In this document: piece by piece, positions 31,297 through 39,748 of the stretch
Position numbering within the stretch: position 1 is the stretch's first letter
Layout: every line of letters begins with the position of its first letter
Source: Agrococcus jejuensis
GTDB taxonomy: Bacteria; Actinomycetota; Actinomycetes; Actinomycetales; Microbacteriaceae
Assembly: GCF_007679035.1 (NCBI RefSeq)
Contig: NZ_VEFR01000002.1
Span: 537,245 to 601,244 of the forward strand
Length of the DNA: 64,000 nucleotides
Reading direction: 5' to 3'
Notes under the pieces: model-generated
What the model was told of the DNA's origin: nothing
What the model saw: only the letters and a program-made list of their open reading frames with translations
The model's database searches: none
Made by a program: the position numbers and the translations under genes

Positions 31297-33378
31297 ATGA
31301 CCGAGGTGCTGCCCAGCTACGTGGCCGACGCATGGTGGACGCCCGCAGACGCGAGCGACGCCACCGTCGTGCGCGACGCATCCACCGGCGAGGTCGTGAC
31401 GCACGTCTCGAGCGCCGGCATCGACCTCGCGGGTGCGCTCGAGCACGCCCGAACCGTCGGCCAGGCGAGCCTGGCGCCGCTCACGTTCCACCAGCGCGCC
31501 ATGCTGCTGAAGCAGATGGCGCTCGCGCTCACCGAGCGCAAGGACGAGCTGTACGCGCTCTCGGCGCGCACGGGCGCGACGAAGGCCGACACGTGGGTCG
31601 ACGTCGACGGCGGCATCGGCGTGCTCTTCACCTACTCGTCGAAGGGGCGTCGCGAGATGCCGCAGTCGACCGTCTACCTCGACGGCCCCGTCGAGCCGCT
31701 GTCGAAGGACGGCTCGTTCCTCGGCCGTCACATCGCCACGACGCTGCCGGGCGTCGCCGTGCAGGTCAACGCGTTCAACTTCCCCGTGTGGGGCTCGCTC
31801 GAGAAGCTCGCACCCGCGTTCCTCGCCGGCATGCCCACCGTCGTCAAGCCCGCGACGCCCACGGGCTACGTCGCGGAGCACATGGTGCGGATCCTCGTCG
31901 AGTCGGGCCTGCTGCCCGCGGGCACGGTGCAGCTCGTGTCGGGCTCGGCGCGCGACCTCATGGACCACCTGCGCCTGGGCGACCTCGTGGGCTTCACGGG
32001 CTCCGCATCCACGGCGGAGCGCCTCCGCTCGCATGCGACCGTGCAGACCGGCGGCGTGCGCTTCACGAGCGAGACCGACTCGATCAACGCGTCGGTGCTG
32101 GGGCCGGATGCGACGCCCGAGACACCCGAGTTCGCCGCCTACGTGCGCGGCCTCGTCGCCGAGATGACCGCGAAGGCCGGTCAGAAGTGCACCGCCATCC
32201 GTCGCGCGATCGTGCCGGCGGCGCAGGTGGATGCGGTCGTCGCCGCCGTGCGCGAGCGCATCGCCGACAAGGTCGTCGTGGGCGACCCGCGCGCCGAGGG
32301 CGTGACGATGGGCGCGCTCGCCTCGACCGAGCAGCGCGACGAGGTGCTGCGACAGGTCGCCCGGCTCGTGGCTGCGGGCGGCGAGCTCGTGATCGGCGGG
32401 ATCGACGCCCCCGAGGTGCGGCTCGCCGACGGCTCGACGGGACCGGCGCCCGACGGTGCGTTCGCCTCCCCGATGCTGCTGCGCTTCGCCGACGCCGAGG
32501 CGGATGCGCTGCACGAGGTCGAGGCGTTCGGCCCGGTCTCGTCGATCGTCGGCTACGCCGACGCCGACGACGCCGCCCGGCTCGTCGCCCGCGGTGGCGG
32601 CTCGCTCGTGACGAGCGTCGCGAGCCACGACCCCGCGTTCGTCTCGACGCTCACGCGCCGCATCGCATCCTCGAACGGCCGCGTGCTGCTGCTGGACCGC
32701 GACGACGCCCGCGCCTCGACCGGTCACGGATCGCCGCTGCCGATGCTGCTGCACGGCGGCCCCGGCCGCGCGGGTGGCGGCGAGGAGCTCGGCGGCATCC
32801 GCGCCGTGCTGCACCACATGCAGCGCACGGCCATCCAGGGATCCCCCGCCATGCTCACGGCGCTCACGGGCGTGTGGCACGCGGGCGCTCCGGCGACGTC
32901 GGGCGGCACGCATCCGTTCCGCAAGTCGCTCGCCGAGCTGCGCATCGGCGATCAGGTCGTCTCGCCGTCCCGCGAGGTGACGCTCGACGACATCGAGACG
33001 TTCGCGGCGTTCACGGGCGACACGTTCTACGCGCACATGGATCAGGCCTCGGCCGAGGCGAACCCGTTCTTCCCCGGCCGCGTCGCGCACGGCTACCTGC
33101 TGGTGTCGTTCGCCGCCGGCCTCTTCGTCGAGCCGGCGCCGGGCCCGGTGCTCGCGAACACGGGCCTCGAGCACCTGCGCTTCGTGACGCCCGTCTCGCC
33201 GGGCGACTCCATCCGCGTCGAGCTGACGGCGAAGCAGATCACGCCGCGCGAGACCGACGAGTACGGCGAGGTGCGGTGGGATGCGCGCCTGCTGAACCAG
33301 CACGACGAGGTCGTGGCGCAGTACGACGTGCTGACGTACGTGCAGAAGGAGCAGGGCTCGGAGGTCGTGGCGGCCTGA
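31297..33378 (+). CDS. paaZ: Oxepin-CoA hydrolase / 3-oxo-5,6-dehydrosuberyl-CoA semialdehyde dehydrogenase
   Basis: 693 residues with the two domains of PaaZ. Residues about 1-535 are an aldehyde dehydrogenase (VNAFNFPVWGSLEKLAPAFL, GFTGSASTAERL, catalytic Cys298 in KAGQKCTAIRRAI). Residues about 545-690 are a MaoC-like hydratase (GDQVVSPSREVTLDDIETFA, GDTFYAHMDQASAEANPFFP, GRVAHGYLL). The hydratase opens oxepin-CoA and the dehydrogenase oxidises the resulting aldehyde; without both, a dead-end aldehyde forms. GGAAGGA precedes the ATG. Last gene of the first paa block. Confidence 0.95.
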   Translation: MTEVLPSYVADAWWTPADASDATVVRDASTGEVVTHVSSAGIDLAGALEHARTVGQASLAPLTFHQRAMLLKQMALALTERKDELYALSARTGATKADTWVDVDGGIGVLFTYSSKGRREMPQSTVYLDGPVEPLSKDGSFLGRHIATTLPGVAVQVNAFNFPVWGSLEKLAPAFLAGMPTVVKPATPTGYVAEHMVRILVESGLLPAGTVQLVSGSARDLMDHLRLGDLVGFTGSASTAERLRSHATVQTGGVRFTSETDSINASVLGPDATPETPEFAAYVRGLVAEMTAKAGQKCTAIRRAIVPAAQVDAVVAAVRERIADKVVVGDPRAEGVTMGALASTEQRDEVLRQVARLVAAGGELVIGGIDAPEVRLADGSTGPAPDGAFASPMLLRFADAEADALHEVEAFGPVSSIVGYADADDAARLVARGGGSLVTSVASHDPAFVSTLTRRIASSNGRVLLLDRDDARASTGHGSPLPMLLHGGPGRAGGGEELGGIRAVLHHMQRTAIQGSPAMLTALTGVWHAGAPATSGGTHPFRKSLAELRIGDQVVSPSREVTLDDIETFAAFTGDTFYAHMDQASAEANPFFPGRVAHGYLLVSFAAGLFVEPAPGPVLANTGLEHLRFVTPVSPGDSIRVELTAKQITPRETDEYGEVRWDARLLNQHDEVVAQYDVLTYVQKEQGSEVVAA

Positions 33379-33417
33379 GCCCACGACGACGCCGGGCGAC
33401 GCCGGCCCGGGTCGTGC

Positions 33418-33894
33418 TCAGCGCGTCGGCGGCGCCCCGAGCGCCTGCTGGATGCGCTCGAGCGCCTTCGCCGCGTAGCCCTGCCACATGCGGGCGATGA
33501 TGGGGGCGGCGACGCGGCCCAGCACGTTGCGGGGGCGCAGCCGCCATCGCCACGTCACGCGCGTGCCGCCGGCGACGGGCGCGAACGTCCACTCGCCCAG
33601 CACGCCCGTGAACAGCGCCGCGAACGGGCCCGTGAGGTCGCTCATCGCGTAGGTCGTGGCGCCCGGTGCGTCGACGGTGCGCACGGTCTCGACCATCGTG
33701 CCGCCGTCGGCGAGCACGATGCGACGCGACTGCCCCACCTCGCTGCCCCAGCGTCCCGTGCCGGTCAGGGTGACCGTGTCGTCGATCGCGGGCAGCAGCA
33801 GGTGCCCACGGTCGAAGAACCCCGTGAGGCGATCGCCGAGCACGCGGTCGAACGCCACGTCGATGGGTGCGGCGACCTCGATCGAGCGCTCCAT
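33418..33894 (-). CDS. SRPBCC family protein
   Basis: 158 residues: RSIEVAAPIDVAFDRVLGDR, GRWGSEVGQSRRIVLADGG, MVETVRTVDAPGATTYAMSD, FTGVLGEWTFAPVAGGTRVT and a long final helix, the polyketide-cyclase/START layout. Ligand unknown. Its ATG shares one base with the stop of the zinc-finger gene upstream (TGATG), so the two are coupled. Confidence 0.82.
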   Translation of the reverse strand: MERSIEVAAPIDVAFDRVLGDRLTGFFDRGHLLLPAIDDTVTLTGTGRWGSEVGQSRRIVLADGGTMVETVRTVDAPGATTYAMSDLTGPFAALFTGVLGEWTFAPVAGGTRVTWRWRLRPRNVLGRVAAPIIARMWQGYAAKALERIQQALGAPPTR

Positions 33895-34250
33895 CAGCGG
33901 TGGATCCGTCGGCGCCAGTCGTCGGGCACGCGGCCCTCGGGACCCGGCGAGGGCTGCGACTCGGGGCGCGCGGTGGGCGGAGCGAGCTCGAGGCCGTCGA
34001 CCGACTCCTCGGGATCGAAGCTCCAGCCCCAGTCCTCGCCCGGCTCGAACGACTGCATCACGCGGTGGCCCGTGGCATTCCAGTGCGCCGTCGCGTGCTG
34101 GCCGGGCGACGAGTCGCAGCAGCCCACGTGGCCGCACGCGGCGCAGCGGCGCAGATGCACCCACCAGCCGCCGACGTCGTCGCACTCCGCGCAGCCGGTG
34201 CCGCTCGGCGGCACCGCCGCATCCACGTCTCCTGCATGCAGCTCGGCCAT
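33894..34250 (-). CDS. UBP-type zinc finger protein
   Basis: 118 residues. A compact ZnF-UBP-like domain: CAECDDVGGWWVHLRRCAAC, GHVGCCDSSPGQHATAHWNA, TGHRVMQSFEPGEDWGWSFD; eight Cys/His ligands are present. In eukaryotes the fold binds the ubiquitin C-terminus; bacterial single-domain versions are common in actinobacteria and of unknown role. A charged Pro-rich tail follows. TACGCT (complement of 34257-34262) lies 6 bases before the ATG. Coupled to the SRPBCC gene. Confidence 0.85.
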   Translation of the reverse strand: MAELHAGDVDAAVPPSGTGCAECDDVGGWWVHLRRCAACGHVGCCDSSPGQHATAHWNATGHRVMQSFEPGEDWGWSFDPEESVDGLELAPPTARPESQPSPGPEGRVPDDWRRRIHR

Positions 34251-34304
34251 GTCGTGAGCGTACGCCCGTGCGGCCGAGCGGCGGCAGACGCGCGCGAACG
34301 ACGA

Positions 34305-34329
34305 CGCCCCGGACACGAGGTCCGGGGCG
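34305..34329 (-). terminator. Hairpin terminator
   Basis: CGCCCCGGAC (34305-34314), loop ACGAG, complement 34320-34329; 20 bases past the stop of the N-terminal-LPQTG protein gene at 34350. Confidence 0.75.
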
Positions 34330-34349
34330 CCGCGATGCGATGCGAGGCG

Positions 34350-35549
34350 TCAGCCCTCGACGGGCGTCTCCGCCTCCGGCTCGGGCGACTCGACGACCTC
34401 GGTCGGGGCCTCGGCCGGGACCTCGGTCACGGGTGCCGCCGCCGGCACCTCGCTCGCGATGGGGGCCTGCAGCGACTCCTCGGCAGCGTCGGCACCGCTC
34501 GAGACCAGGCCGCCGCGTGCACTGAAGCCCGCGTCGAGACCGACGGGCGGGAAGAGGAACTCGACGTCCGTCTCCAGCGGCACGATGGCGGTCTCGGTCG
34601 CGCAGCCGGGACCGGGCTCGTACGACGCGATGACGTTCAGCCCCGTGATGTCGATGCTCGGCGGGAATCCGCCGAGCGGATTGGCGTAGGAGCCAGGGAA
34701 CGGCGCGGTGAGGGCGGCGAGCTGGGCCTGGTACTGCGCCTCGATGTCCTCGTCCACGCCGAAGAAGCGCAGTCGGTACTCCCCGGCCTCGAAGTCGAAG
34801 GTGAGCTCGGTCGGGTACGAGACCGTCACGATCCCGGTCGCGAGCTGCTCGTCCGTCTCGCCGTCGTACACGCCGAACTCCTGGCTCTCGGTGTAGCCCG
34901 ACCCGTCGAGCGAGTACGTGAGCGTGCCGGCGTCCTGCGCCGCCTGCAGGCTCGGCACGAGCGCCGCGTCGTCGGCGTCGTCCGGGACGATCGGCAGGGT
35001 GTCGACGGGGCCGCCGAAGATGTCGACCTCGAGCGTGCCCTGCGTGGCGGCGGGGAGCGCGACGGGCCACGGGGCGCGCACGCTGGGCGTGAGGTCGTAG
35101 GTCCACGAGGTCACGGCGCCGGCGAGGATGGCGTAGCCAGGCGCCGCTGCGGCCGTGACGGTGACGGAGGAGCCCGTGCGGGTCTGCGAGTAGACGACGC
35201 CCGTGGTCGTGGGGACCTGCAGCGACGGCTCGGCGGCGCACTGCACCGTCGTCGTCGGGATGCCGGGCGTCACCACGATCGCGGCAGCAGCGGGCGCCGG
35301 GGTCTGACGTGCGGGCGCGGTCGCGCACTGCGACGAGCCCGTGTCGGCCTGCGCCGATGGGGCGCCGCCGATGCCGGCCACGACGAGCGCGCCCACGATG
35401 GCGAGGGCACCCAAGCCGGTCAGCACGCTGCGACGCGCGCGGCCGCTCAGCGCCAGGGCGACGCCGGCCGCGATGACGAGGGCGGCGATGGCCACGAGGA
35501 GCAGCCAGTGCTCACCCGCGCCCGTCTGCGGGAGGACGCACAGTTCCAT
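34350..35549 (-). CDS. Secreted protein with N-terminal LPQTG sorting-like segment (paralog 1)
   Basis: 399 residues. It opens MELCVLPQTGAGEHWLLLVA, a stretch that is laid out like a C-terminal sortase signal: LPXTG, hydrophobic helix, then SGRARR. A second hydrophobic segment (VLTGLGALAIVGALVVAGIG) ends at SAQAD, a signal-peptidase-like site. The exported part is beta-rich with two Cys pairs (SSQCATA/VQCAAEP; GPGCATE) and finishes in a Pro/Glu/Ala tail with no C-terminal sorting signal. GGAG 6 bases from the ATG supports this start. About half its residues match the next gene. Function unknown; the arrangement is unusual. Confidence 0.82.
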   Translation of the reverse strand: MELCVLPQTGAGEHWLLLVAIAALVIAAGVALALSGRARRSVLTGLGALAIVGALVVAGIGGAPSAQADTGSSQCATAPARQTPAPAAAAIVVTPGIPTTTVQCAAEPSLQVPTTTGVVYSQTRTGSSVTVTAAAAPGYAILAGAVTSWTYDLTPSVRAPWPVALPAATQGTLEVDIFGGPVDTLPIVPDDADDAALVPSLQAAQDAGTLTYSLDGSGYTESQEFGVYDGETDEQLATGIVTVSYPTELTFDFEAGEYRLRFFGVDEDIEAQYQAQLAALTAPFPGSYANPLGGFPPSIDITGLNVIASYEPGPGCATETAIVPLETDVEFLFPPVGLDAGFSARGGLVSSGADAAEESLQAPIASEVPAAAPVTEVPAEAPTEVVESPEPEAETPVEG

Positions 35550-35606
35550 GGAGGCTCCATCGTCGATGTCTGGCTCGGCATCGAGCAGACGGCTCGACCT
35601 GTGGTG

Positions 35607-35612
35607 ATCCTA
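35607..35612 (-). promoter_or_regulatory. -10 box of LPQTG paralog 1
   Basis: TAGGAT on the minus strand, preceded by CGATCCA. The paralog's promoter has CGATCCA-TAGGGT at 37067-37072, and in both a GGGGGAC/GTGAGGAT motif starts exactly 56 bases before the box, pointing to common control. Confidence 0.45.
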
Positions 35613-35716
35613 TGGATCGTCGAGCAAGCGCGCCAGAGGGAATCGAAGCATCCTCACCGTCGTCCCCCGGGACTCAGCACCCGAGGGGCAGGGCAGACGG
35701 GAGCTGCACCCATCCA

Positions 35717-35788
35717 TGCCCAGCGACGCGGCGTCGCTGGGCACGGCGCGGCACGACGCCCCGGATGCTCGGGGCATCCGGGGCGTCG
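35717..35788 (-). terminator. Two adjacent hairpins
   Basis: Nearest to the stop of the gene ending at 35805 is CGACGCCCCGGATGC (35754-35768) with a perfect complement at 35774-35788; behind it TGCCCAGCGACGC (35717-35729) with its complement at 35731-35743. The first is a normal terminator; the second may be a back-up or an element of the next promoter. Confidence 0.7.
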
Positions 35789-35804
35789 GCGTCGTGGCGA
35801 GCGG

Positions 35805-37010
35805 CTAGCGCTCGTCGGCGGGAGGCGTCGGCTCGACGACCTCCTCGTCCGAGGCCGGTGCTGCGTCGGCCTCGGACGGGGCTGCGGGCTCCTCGGTCGC
35901 GGGGGCCTCCGAGGCGGGGGCCTCGGATGCAGGCGCCTCGGATGCGGGAGCAGCCTCGGGCTGCGTGTCGAGCACGTCGTCGAGCCCCTGCAGGAGCGCG
36001 TCGGGCGCGAGGCGCGGCGCGTCGCCCGGGATCGGCTGCTGCGGCAGCACGAGCTCGATCGGCACGACGGCGGAGACGGTCTCGCAGCCCGCGCCCGGCG
36101 AGTACGACGCGAGGATGCGCAGACCCGGGTACGTGAAGGGCAGACCGTCCTCCGCCGGCACGACGAACGCGTCCGGGTACTGCGCCTCGATGGCCTCGAT
36201 CTGCTCGGTCAGCTGCTCGAACAGCTCGTCGCCCGGGTTCCCGTCGAAGTCCAACAGGTAGTCGCCCCGCTCGAAGTCGTAGGAGAGCGTCGAGGGCACG
36301 GGCACCGATGCCACGGGACGCGCGAGCTCGTCACCGGTCTCGCGGTCGACGACGAGGAACTCGACGGCGAGCGCGAACTGCGATCCATCGAGCGAGTACG
36401 CGAGCAGGCCGGCGTCGGCGGCCTGCTGCAGCGCGGGCACGAGCGCGGCGTCGACGGGCGTCAGGTAGGAGCCGCCGTCGGGGGCTGCCTCGGTCGGCGT
36501 CGCCTGGGTCGAGACGGGAAGGTCGACGGGCCAGGGCGCGGCGGTCGTCGCCGTCATGTCGAACGACCACGTCGTCGTGGCACCAGCGGCGAACGCGTAG
36601 CCCGCGGCGGGCACGGCCGTGACCGTGAGGGTCGTGCCGGTGCGCGCCTGCGTGTACGAGACGCCCTGCGTCGACGGGATCTGCACCGTCGGCTCGGCCG
36701 CGCACTGCGCCGTGGCCGTCGGGATGCCGGGGGCGACGAGGGTCGCAGCGGACACCTCGTCACCCACCGGCGCCGGTGTCGTGACGCAGCTCGCCGAGCC
36801 TGCGTCGGCCTGCGCGGGAGCCGCGCCGCCGATGCCGCCGGCGACGAGCGCGCCGATGATCGCCAGCGCGCCCAGGCCAGTGAGCACGCTCCTGCGCGCC
36901 CGACCGCTCACCGCGAGGGCGATGCCGGCTGCGATGAGCACGGCGGCGACGACGCCGATGAGCAGCCAGTGCTCGGCGGCGCCGGTCTGCGGGAGGACGC
37001 ACAGATCCAT
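35805..37010 (-). CDS. Secreted protein with N-terminal LPQTG sorting-like segment (paralog 2)
   Basis: 401 residues, same plan as the previous gene: [26 protein letters not shown], second hydrophobic segment ending APAQAD, Cys-bearing beta domain (YTQARTGTTLTVTAVPAAGY, SFDMTATTAAPWPVDLP, YSLDGSQFALAVEFLVVDRE, PGLRILASYSPGAGCETVSA) and a C-terminal tail of EAPAS repeats. No sorting motif at the C-terminus. The two genes are a tandem duplication with conserved promoters. Role unknown; cell-surface or secreted. Confidence 0.82.
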   Translation of the reverse strand: MDLCVLPQTGAAEHWLLIGVVAAVLIAAGIALAVSGRARRSVLTGLGALAIIGALVAGGIGGAAPAQADAGSASCVTTPAPVGDEVSAATLVAPGIPTATAQCAAEPTVQIPSTQGVSYTQARTGTTLTVTAVPAAGYAFAAGATTTWSFDMTATTAAPWPVDLPVSTQATPTEAAPDGGSYLTPVDAALVPALQQAADAGLLAYSLDGSQFALAVEFLVVDRETGDELARPVASVPVPSTLSYDFERGDYLLDFDGNPGDELFEQLTEQIEAIEAQYPDAFVVPAEDGLPFTYPGLRILASYSPGAGCETVSAVVPIELVLPQQPIPGDAPRLAPDALLQGLDDVLDTQPEAAPASEAPASEAPASEAPATEEPAAPSEADAAPASDEEVVEPTPPADER

Positions 37011-37066
37011 GGGGTTCCGTTCTCGATGTCAGTGACGGCATCGAGCGCGGAGCCCGACCTGCGTCG

Positions 37067-37072
37067 ACCCTA
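37067..37072 (-). promoter_or_regulatory. -10 box of LPQTG paralog 2
   Basis: TAGGGT on the minus strand after CGATCCA, with the conserved GGGGGAC / GTGAGGAT pair 56 bases upstream as in paralog 1. Confidence 0.45.
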
Positions 37073-37163
37073 TGGATCGCGGCGAGCGTTCGCCACGAAT
37101 CTCCGAGGGATCCTCACAGATGTCCCCCCGGCATCGCGAGACGCGACGGGAGACGGCCGACAC

Positions 37164-37192
37164 GAGATGCGGGCGGCGCCCGCATCCCGTGC
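37164..37192 (-). terminator. Hairpin terminator
   Basis: CGAGATGCGGGC and GCCCGCATCCCG pair around GGC just past the stop of the LPXTG protein gene (37198), with one mismatch. Confidence 0.6.
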
Positions 37193-37197
37193 CCGGC

Positions 37198-38811
37198 TCA
37201 GCGACGCGCGAGGCGCGTGGCAGCGCCGAGCGCGACGAGCACGGCCCCGACGATCAGGACGAGCAGCAGCGGCTCCGCACCGGTGCGCGGCAGGGTCGTC
37301 GCGCTCGCCGCGGCGGCCTGCGACGGTGCGGGCTGCGCGGCGGCAGGCTGCGCCGCGACGGGCGTCGGCGCGGCGGCGGGCTGCTCGGACGCGGCCGGCG
37401 TACCGACCTCGGTCGGCGTCTCGGTCGTCGGCAGCTCGCCCTCCTGCGGCTCGCCGCCGGTCGTCGGCACCTCCGTGGCGGGAGGCTGCTCGGTGGGCGG
37501 CTCCTCGGACGGCGCGGGATCCGTCGGCGGGTCGACGGCCGGCACGTCGACGCCAGGCTCGCTCGGCGTCGGCTGCGACGGCGTGGGGTCCGACGGCGTC
37601 GGGTCGCTCGGCGTGGGGTCGCTCGGCGTCGGGTCCGACGGCGTCGGGTCGCTCGGCGTCGGGTCCGACGGCGTCGGGTCGCTCGGCGTCGGGTCGCTCG
37701 GGGGCGTGGACGCGGGCGGCGTCGCCATGGGGCACGCGCGCGCCGCGAACGTCCAGCTGCGACCGGTGTCGGTCGTGATGACGTACTGGCCGTCGACCGG
37801 AGCGATGCGGGTGCCGTCGGCATCCGTGTGGATGCCGCTGCCCGCCGGGAGGAGGTACGAGACGCCGTTGATCGTGTACGTCACGTCGACCGTCGAGGCG
37901 GAGTTGTCGAGCACGAACGCCGCGTCGCACGCGCCGACGTAGTCCTGGATCTGCGGAGCGACGACGCACGAGCGGGCCGCGAAGGTCCAGGTGCGACCCG
38001 TGTCGGTCGTGATGACGTACTGGCCGTCGACCGGAGCGATGCGGGTGCCGTCGGCATCCGTGTGGATGCCGCTGCCCGCCGGGACGAGGTACGAGACGCC
38101 GTTGATCGTGTACGTCACGTCGACGGTCGAGCTGCTGTTGTCGAGCACGAAGGCCGCATCGCATGCGCCGACGTAGTCCTGGATCTCGGGGTGGACGACG
38201 ACGGGCTCGGAGGGAGCGGGGTCGGACGGCGTCGGGTTCGACGGCGTCGGCTCAGACGGCGTCGGGTTCGACGGCGTCGGCTCAGAGGGCGTCGGGATCG
38301 ACGGCGTGGGCTCGCTCGGCGTCGGCTCCTGGGTCACGGGCGCGGCCGTGCAGATCGGGTCCTGCCCGCCCTCGCCGAAGTGCTCGTTGAATCCGTCGAC
38401 CTGCACCCAGATCACGCAGTAGCCGTCGGCGGGCAGCTGCTGCTGCGCACCGCTGAAGGGGTAGTACGACTGGCCGATGTAGGCGCCGCCGGGCTGGTTG
38501 TTGTTGGGGTCGAAGTGACGCGTGACCTGCATGGGCGTCCAGTCGGCGCCGCGGGCACGGTAGGTCTCGCCGGGCGTGTACTGCGACAGGGGGATGACCT
38601 GCGCGTTGACGTGGCCGTTGGCGTGGAAGGTCTGACCGGCGGGCAGGGTGACGCCCGAGGCGGACACCGTGTACGGAGTCGGCGAGTCGGAGCCGCCGGC
38701 CATGGCGGGCGCGGCGACGACCAGGGTCGTGATCGGCAGCAGCAGTGCTCCGGCGACCGCGATGGCCAGTGCGAGTCGGCGCGTTCGGGCGCGCAGGGTG
38801 GGACGAGGCAT
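37198..38811 (-). CDS. LPXTG cell-wall-anchored protein with tandem repeats
   Basis: 537 residues. Signal peptide at the start (RRLALAIAVAGALLLPIT ... APAMAG), an N-terminal domain to about 155, a PTPSE/N-type repeat spacer (160-205), two almost identical 70-residue repeats (about 211-280 and 282-350; QDYVGACDAAFVLDNS, YTINGVSYL, GSGIHTDADGTRIAPVDGQY, TTDTGR-WTFAAR), a long run of SDPTP repeats, and a regular C-terminal sorting signal LPRTGAEPLLLVLIVGAVLV ending RLARR. A sortase should attach it to peptidoglycan. The ATG at 38811 is preferred to one 24 codons upstream because the signal peptide starts there. No sortase gene is in the window. Confidence 0.88.
   Translation of the reverse strand: MPRPTLRARTRRLALAIAVAGALLLPITTLVVAAPAMAGGSDSPTPYTVSASGVTLPAGQTFHANGHVNAQVIPLSQYTPGETYRARGADWTPMQVTRHFDPNNNQPGGAYIGQSYYPFSGAQQQLPADGYCVIWVQVDGFNEHFGEGGQDPICTAAPVTQEPTPSEPTPSIPTPSEPTPSNPTPSEPTPSNPTPSDPAPSEPVVVHPEIQDYVGACDAAFVLDNSSSTVDVTYTINGVSYLVPAGSGIHTDADGTRIAPVDGQYVITTDTGRTWTFAARSCVVAPQIQDYVGACDAAFVLDNSASTVDVTYTINGVSYLLPAGSGIHTDADGTRIAPVDGQYVITTDTGRSWTFAARACPMATPPASTPPSDPTPSDPTPSDPTPSDPTPSDPTPSDPTPSDPTPSDPTPSQPTPSEPGVDVPAVDPPTDPAPSEEPPTEQPPATEVPTTGGEPQEGELPTTETPTEVGTPAASEQPAAAPTPVAAQPAAAQPAPSQAAAASATTLPRTGAEPLLLVLIVGAVLVALGAATRLARR
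37735..38180. repeat. In-gene tandem duplication
   Basis: Two copies, about 210 bp each, encoding the 70-residue repeats of the LPXTG protein. They are nearly identical at base level, including silent positions, so the duplication is recent or kept alike by conversion. Confidence 0.85.
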
Positions 38812-39103
38812 GGGGGCTCTTCTCGGGGATGCGCTCGTTCCGGAGCGCGGCGGGCATGAGGTCGCGAGCGTCGCGTGGGTCATGCGGCCACGAACGAGAC
38901 TCCTACGAATTCGAAGAAGACCTCGCTGATAGTTGAGGAATGCACGAGAACGCTAACCCGAGACATGCTCATTGCGCAGCGTTTGGAGGATTGCTCAATC
39001 CGTCGTACCCCGAACGATCGGCGACGGGATCCGAAGGCGAATCACCTCATGCGCGACGGGATCCGCACACTTCCCAGCGTTCATCCAGGAAGGACGCAGG
39101 CGG
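38812..39103. other. Intergenic region, AT-richer, upstream of the LPXTG gene
   Basis: 292 bases without a credible gene. The middle (about 38895-39010) is clearly less GC-rich than its surroundings. TAGCGT occurs on the minus strand near 38951-38956 and could be the LPXTG gene's -10. GCGACGGGATCCG is present twice (near 39020 and 39053). No operator recognised. Confidence 0.5.
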
Positions 39104-39700
39104 TCAGCGCGCTCGGATCCCGTCGAGCGCGATCGCGAGCAGGTCGTCGGCGAGCCGGCTCGCGTCCTCGAGACCGCCCGGCCGGTACCACTCGACGATC
39201 GAGTTCACCATGCCGAACAGCAGCCGCTCGACGATGCGGGCGTCGACGTCGGCGCGCACGGCACCGGCATCCTGCGCCTCGCGCACGAGCGCCTGCATCG
39301 CGCGGTCGAACGCGCGTCGGCGACGCACCGCATCGCGCTCGACATCGGTGTTGCCGCGCACACGCAGCAGCAGCGTGACCTCCGACAGCCGATCCACGAG
39401 CACGTGCACCGCGCCCCGCAGCACGTGCGCGAGCCGGTCCTCTGCAGGACCACCCAGCGCCTCCGACTCGACGACCACGGCCTCGAGCCCGCCGAGCGCC
39501 TGGTCGAGCGCAGCGGCGAGCAGCGCCTCCTTCGACGCGAAGTGGTGGTAGATCGCCGACTTCGACAGCCCGAGCCGCTCGGCGAGCATCGCGATCGAGG
39601 TCGCGTCGTAGCCGTGCTCGATGAACGCCGCGACGGCGACGGCGAGGATGCCCGCTCGGTCGTACCCGGGGCGTCCCCTGCGCTGCTCGACCTCGGTCAT
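39104..39700 (-). CDS. TetR family regulator, candidate PaaR
   Basis: 198 residues. N-terminal helix-turn-helix: RAGILAVAVAAFIEHGYDAT, SIAMLAERLGLSKSAIYHHF, ASKEALLAAALDQAL; the C-terminal ligand domain includes AVHVLVDRLSEVTLLLRVRG and LLFGMVNSIVEWYRPGG. This C-terminal pattern resembles TetR proteins found with actinobacterial paa genes. It sits between the two paa blocks, and both have TGAACGA palindromes, so it is the best candidate for a phenylacetyl-CoA-sensing repressor. Its own promoter region has no such palindrome but does hold a 67-base hairpin. Confidence 0.85.
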   Translation of the reverse strand: MTEVEQRRGRPGYDRAGILAVAVAAFIEHGYDATSIAMLAERLGLSKSAIYHHFASKEALLAAALDQALGGLEAVVVESEALGGPAEDRLAHVLRGAVHVLVDRLSEVTLLLRVRGNTDVERDAVRRRRAFDRAMQALVREAQDAGAVRADVDARIVERLLFGMVNSIVEWYRPGGLEDASRLADDLLAIALDGIRAR

Positions 39701-39748
39701 CCCTCCATCTTCGCGGATGCGCTGCGCCGGACGGTCCTGGTCGGCGTG

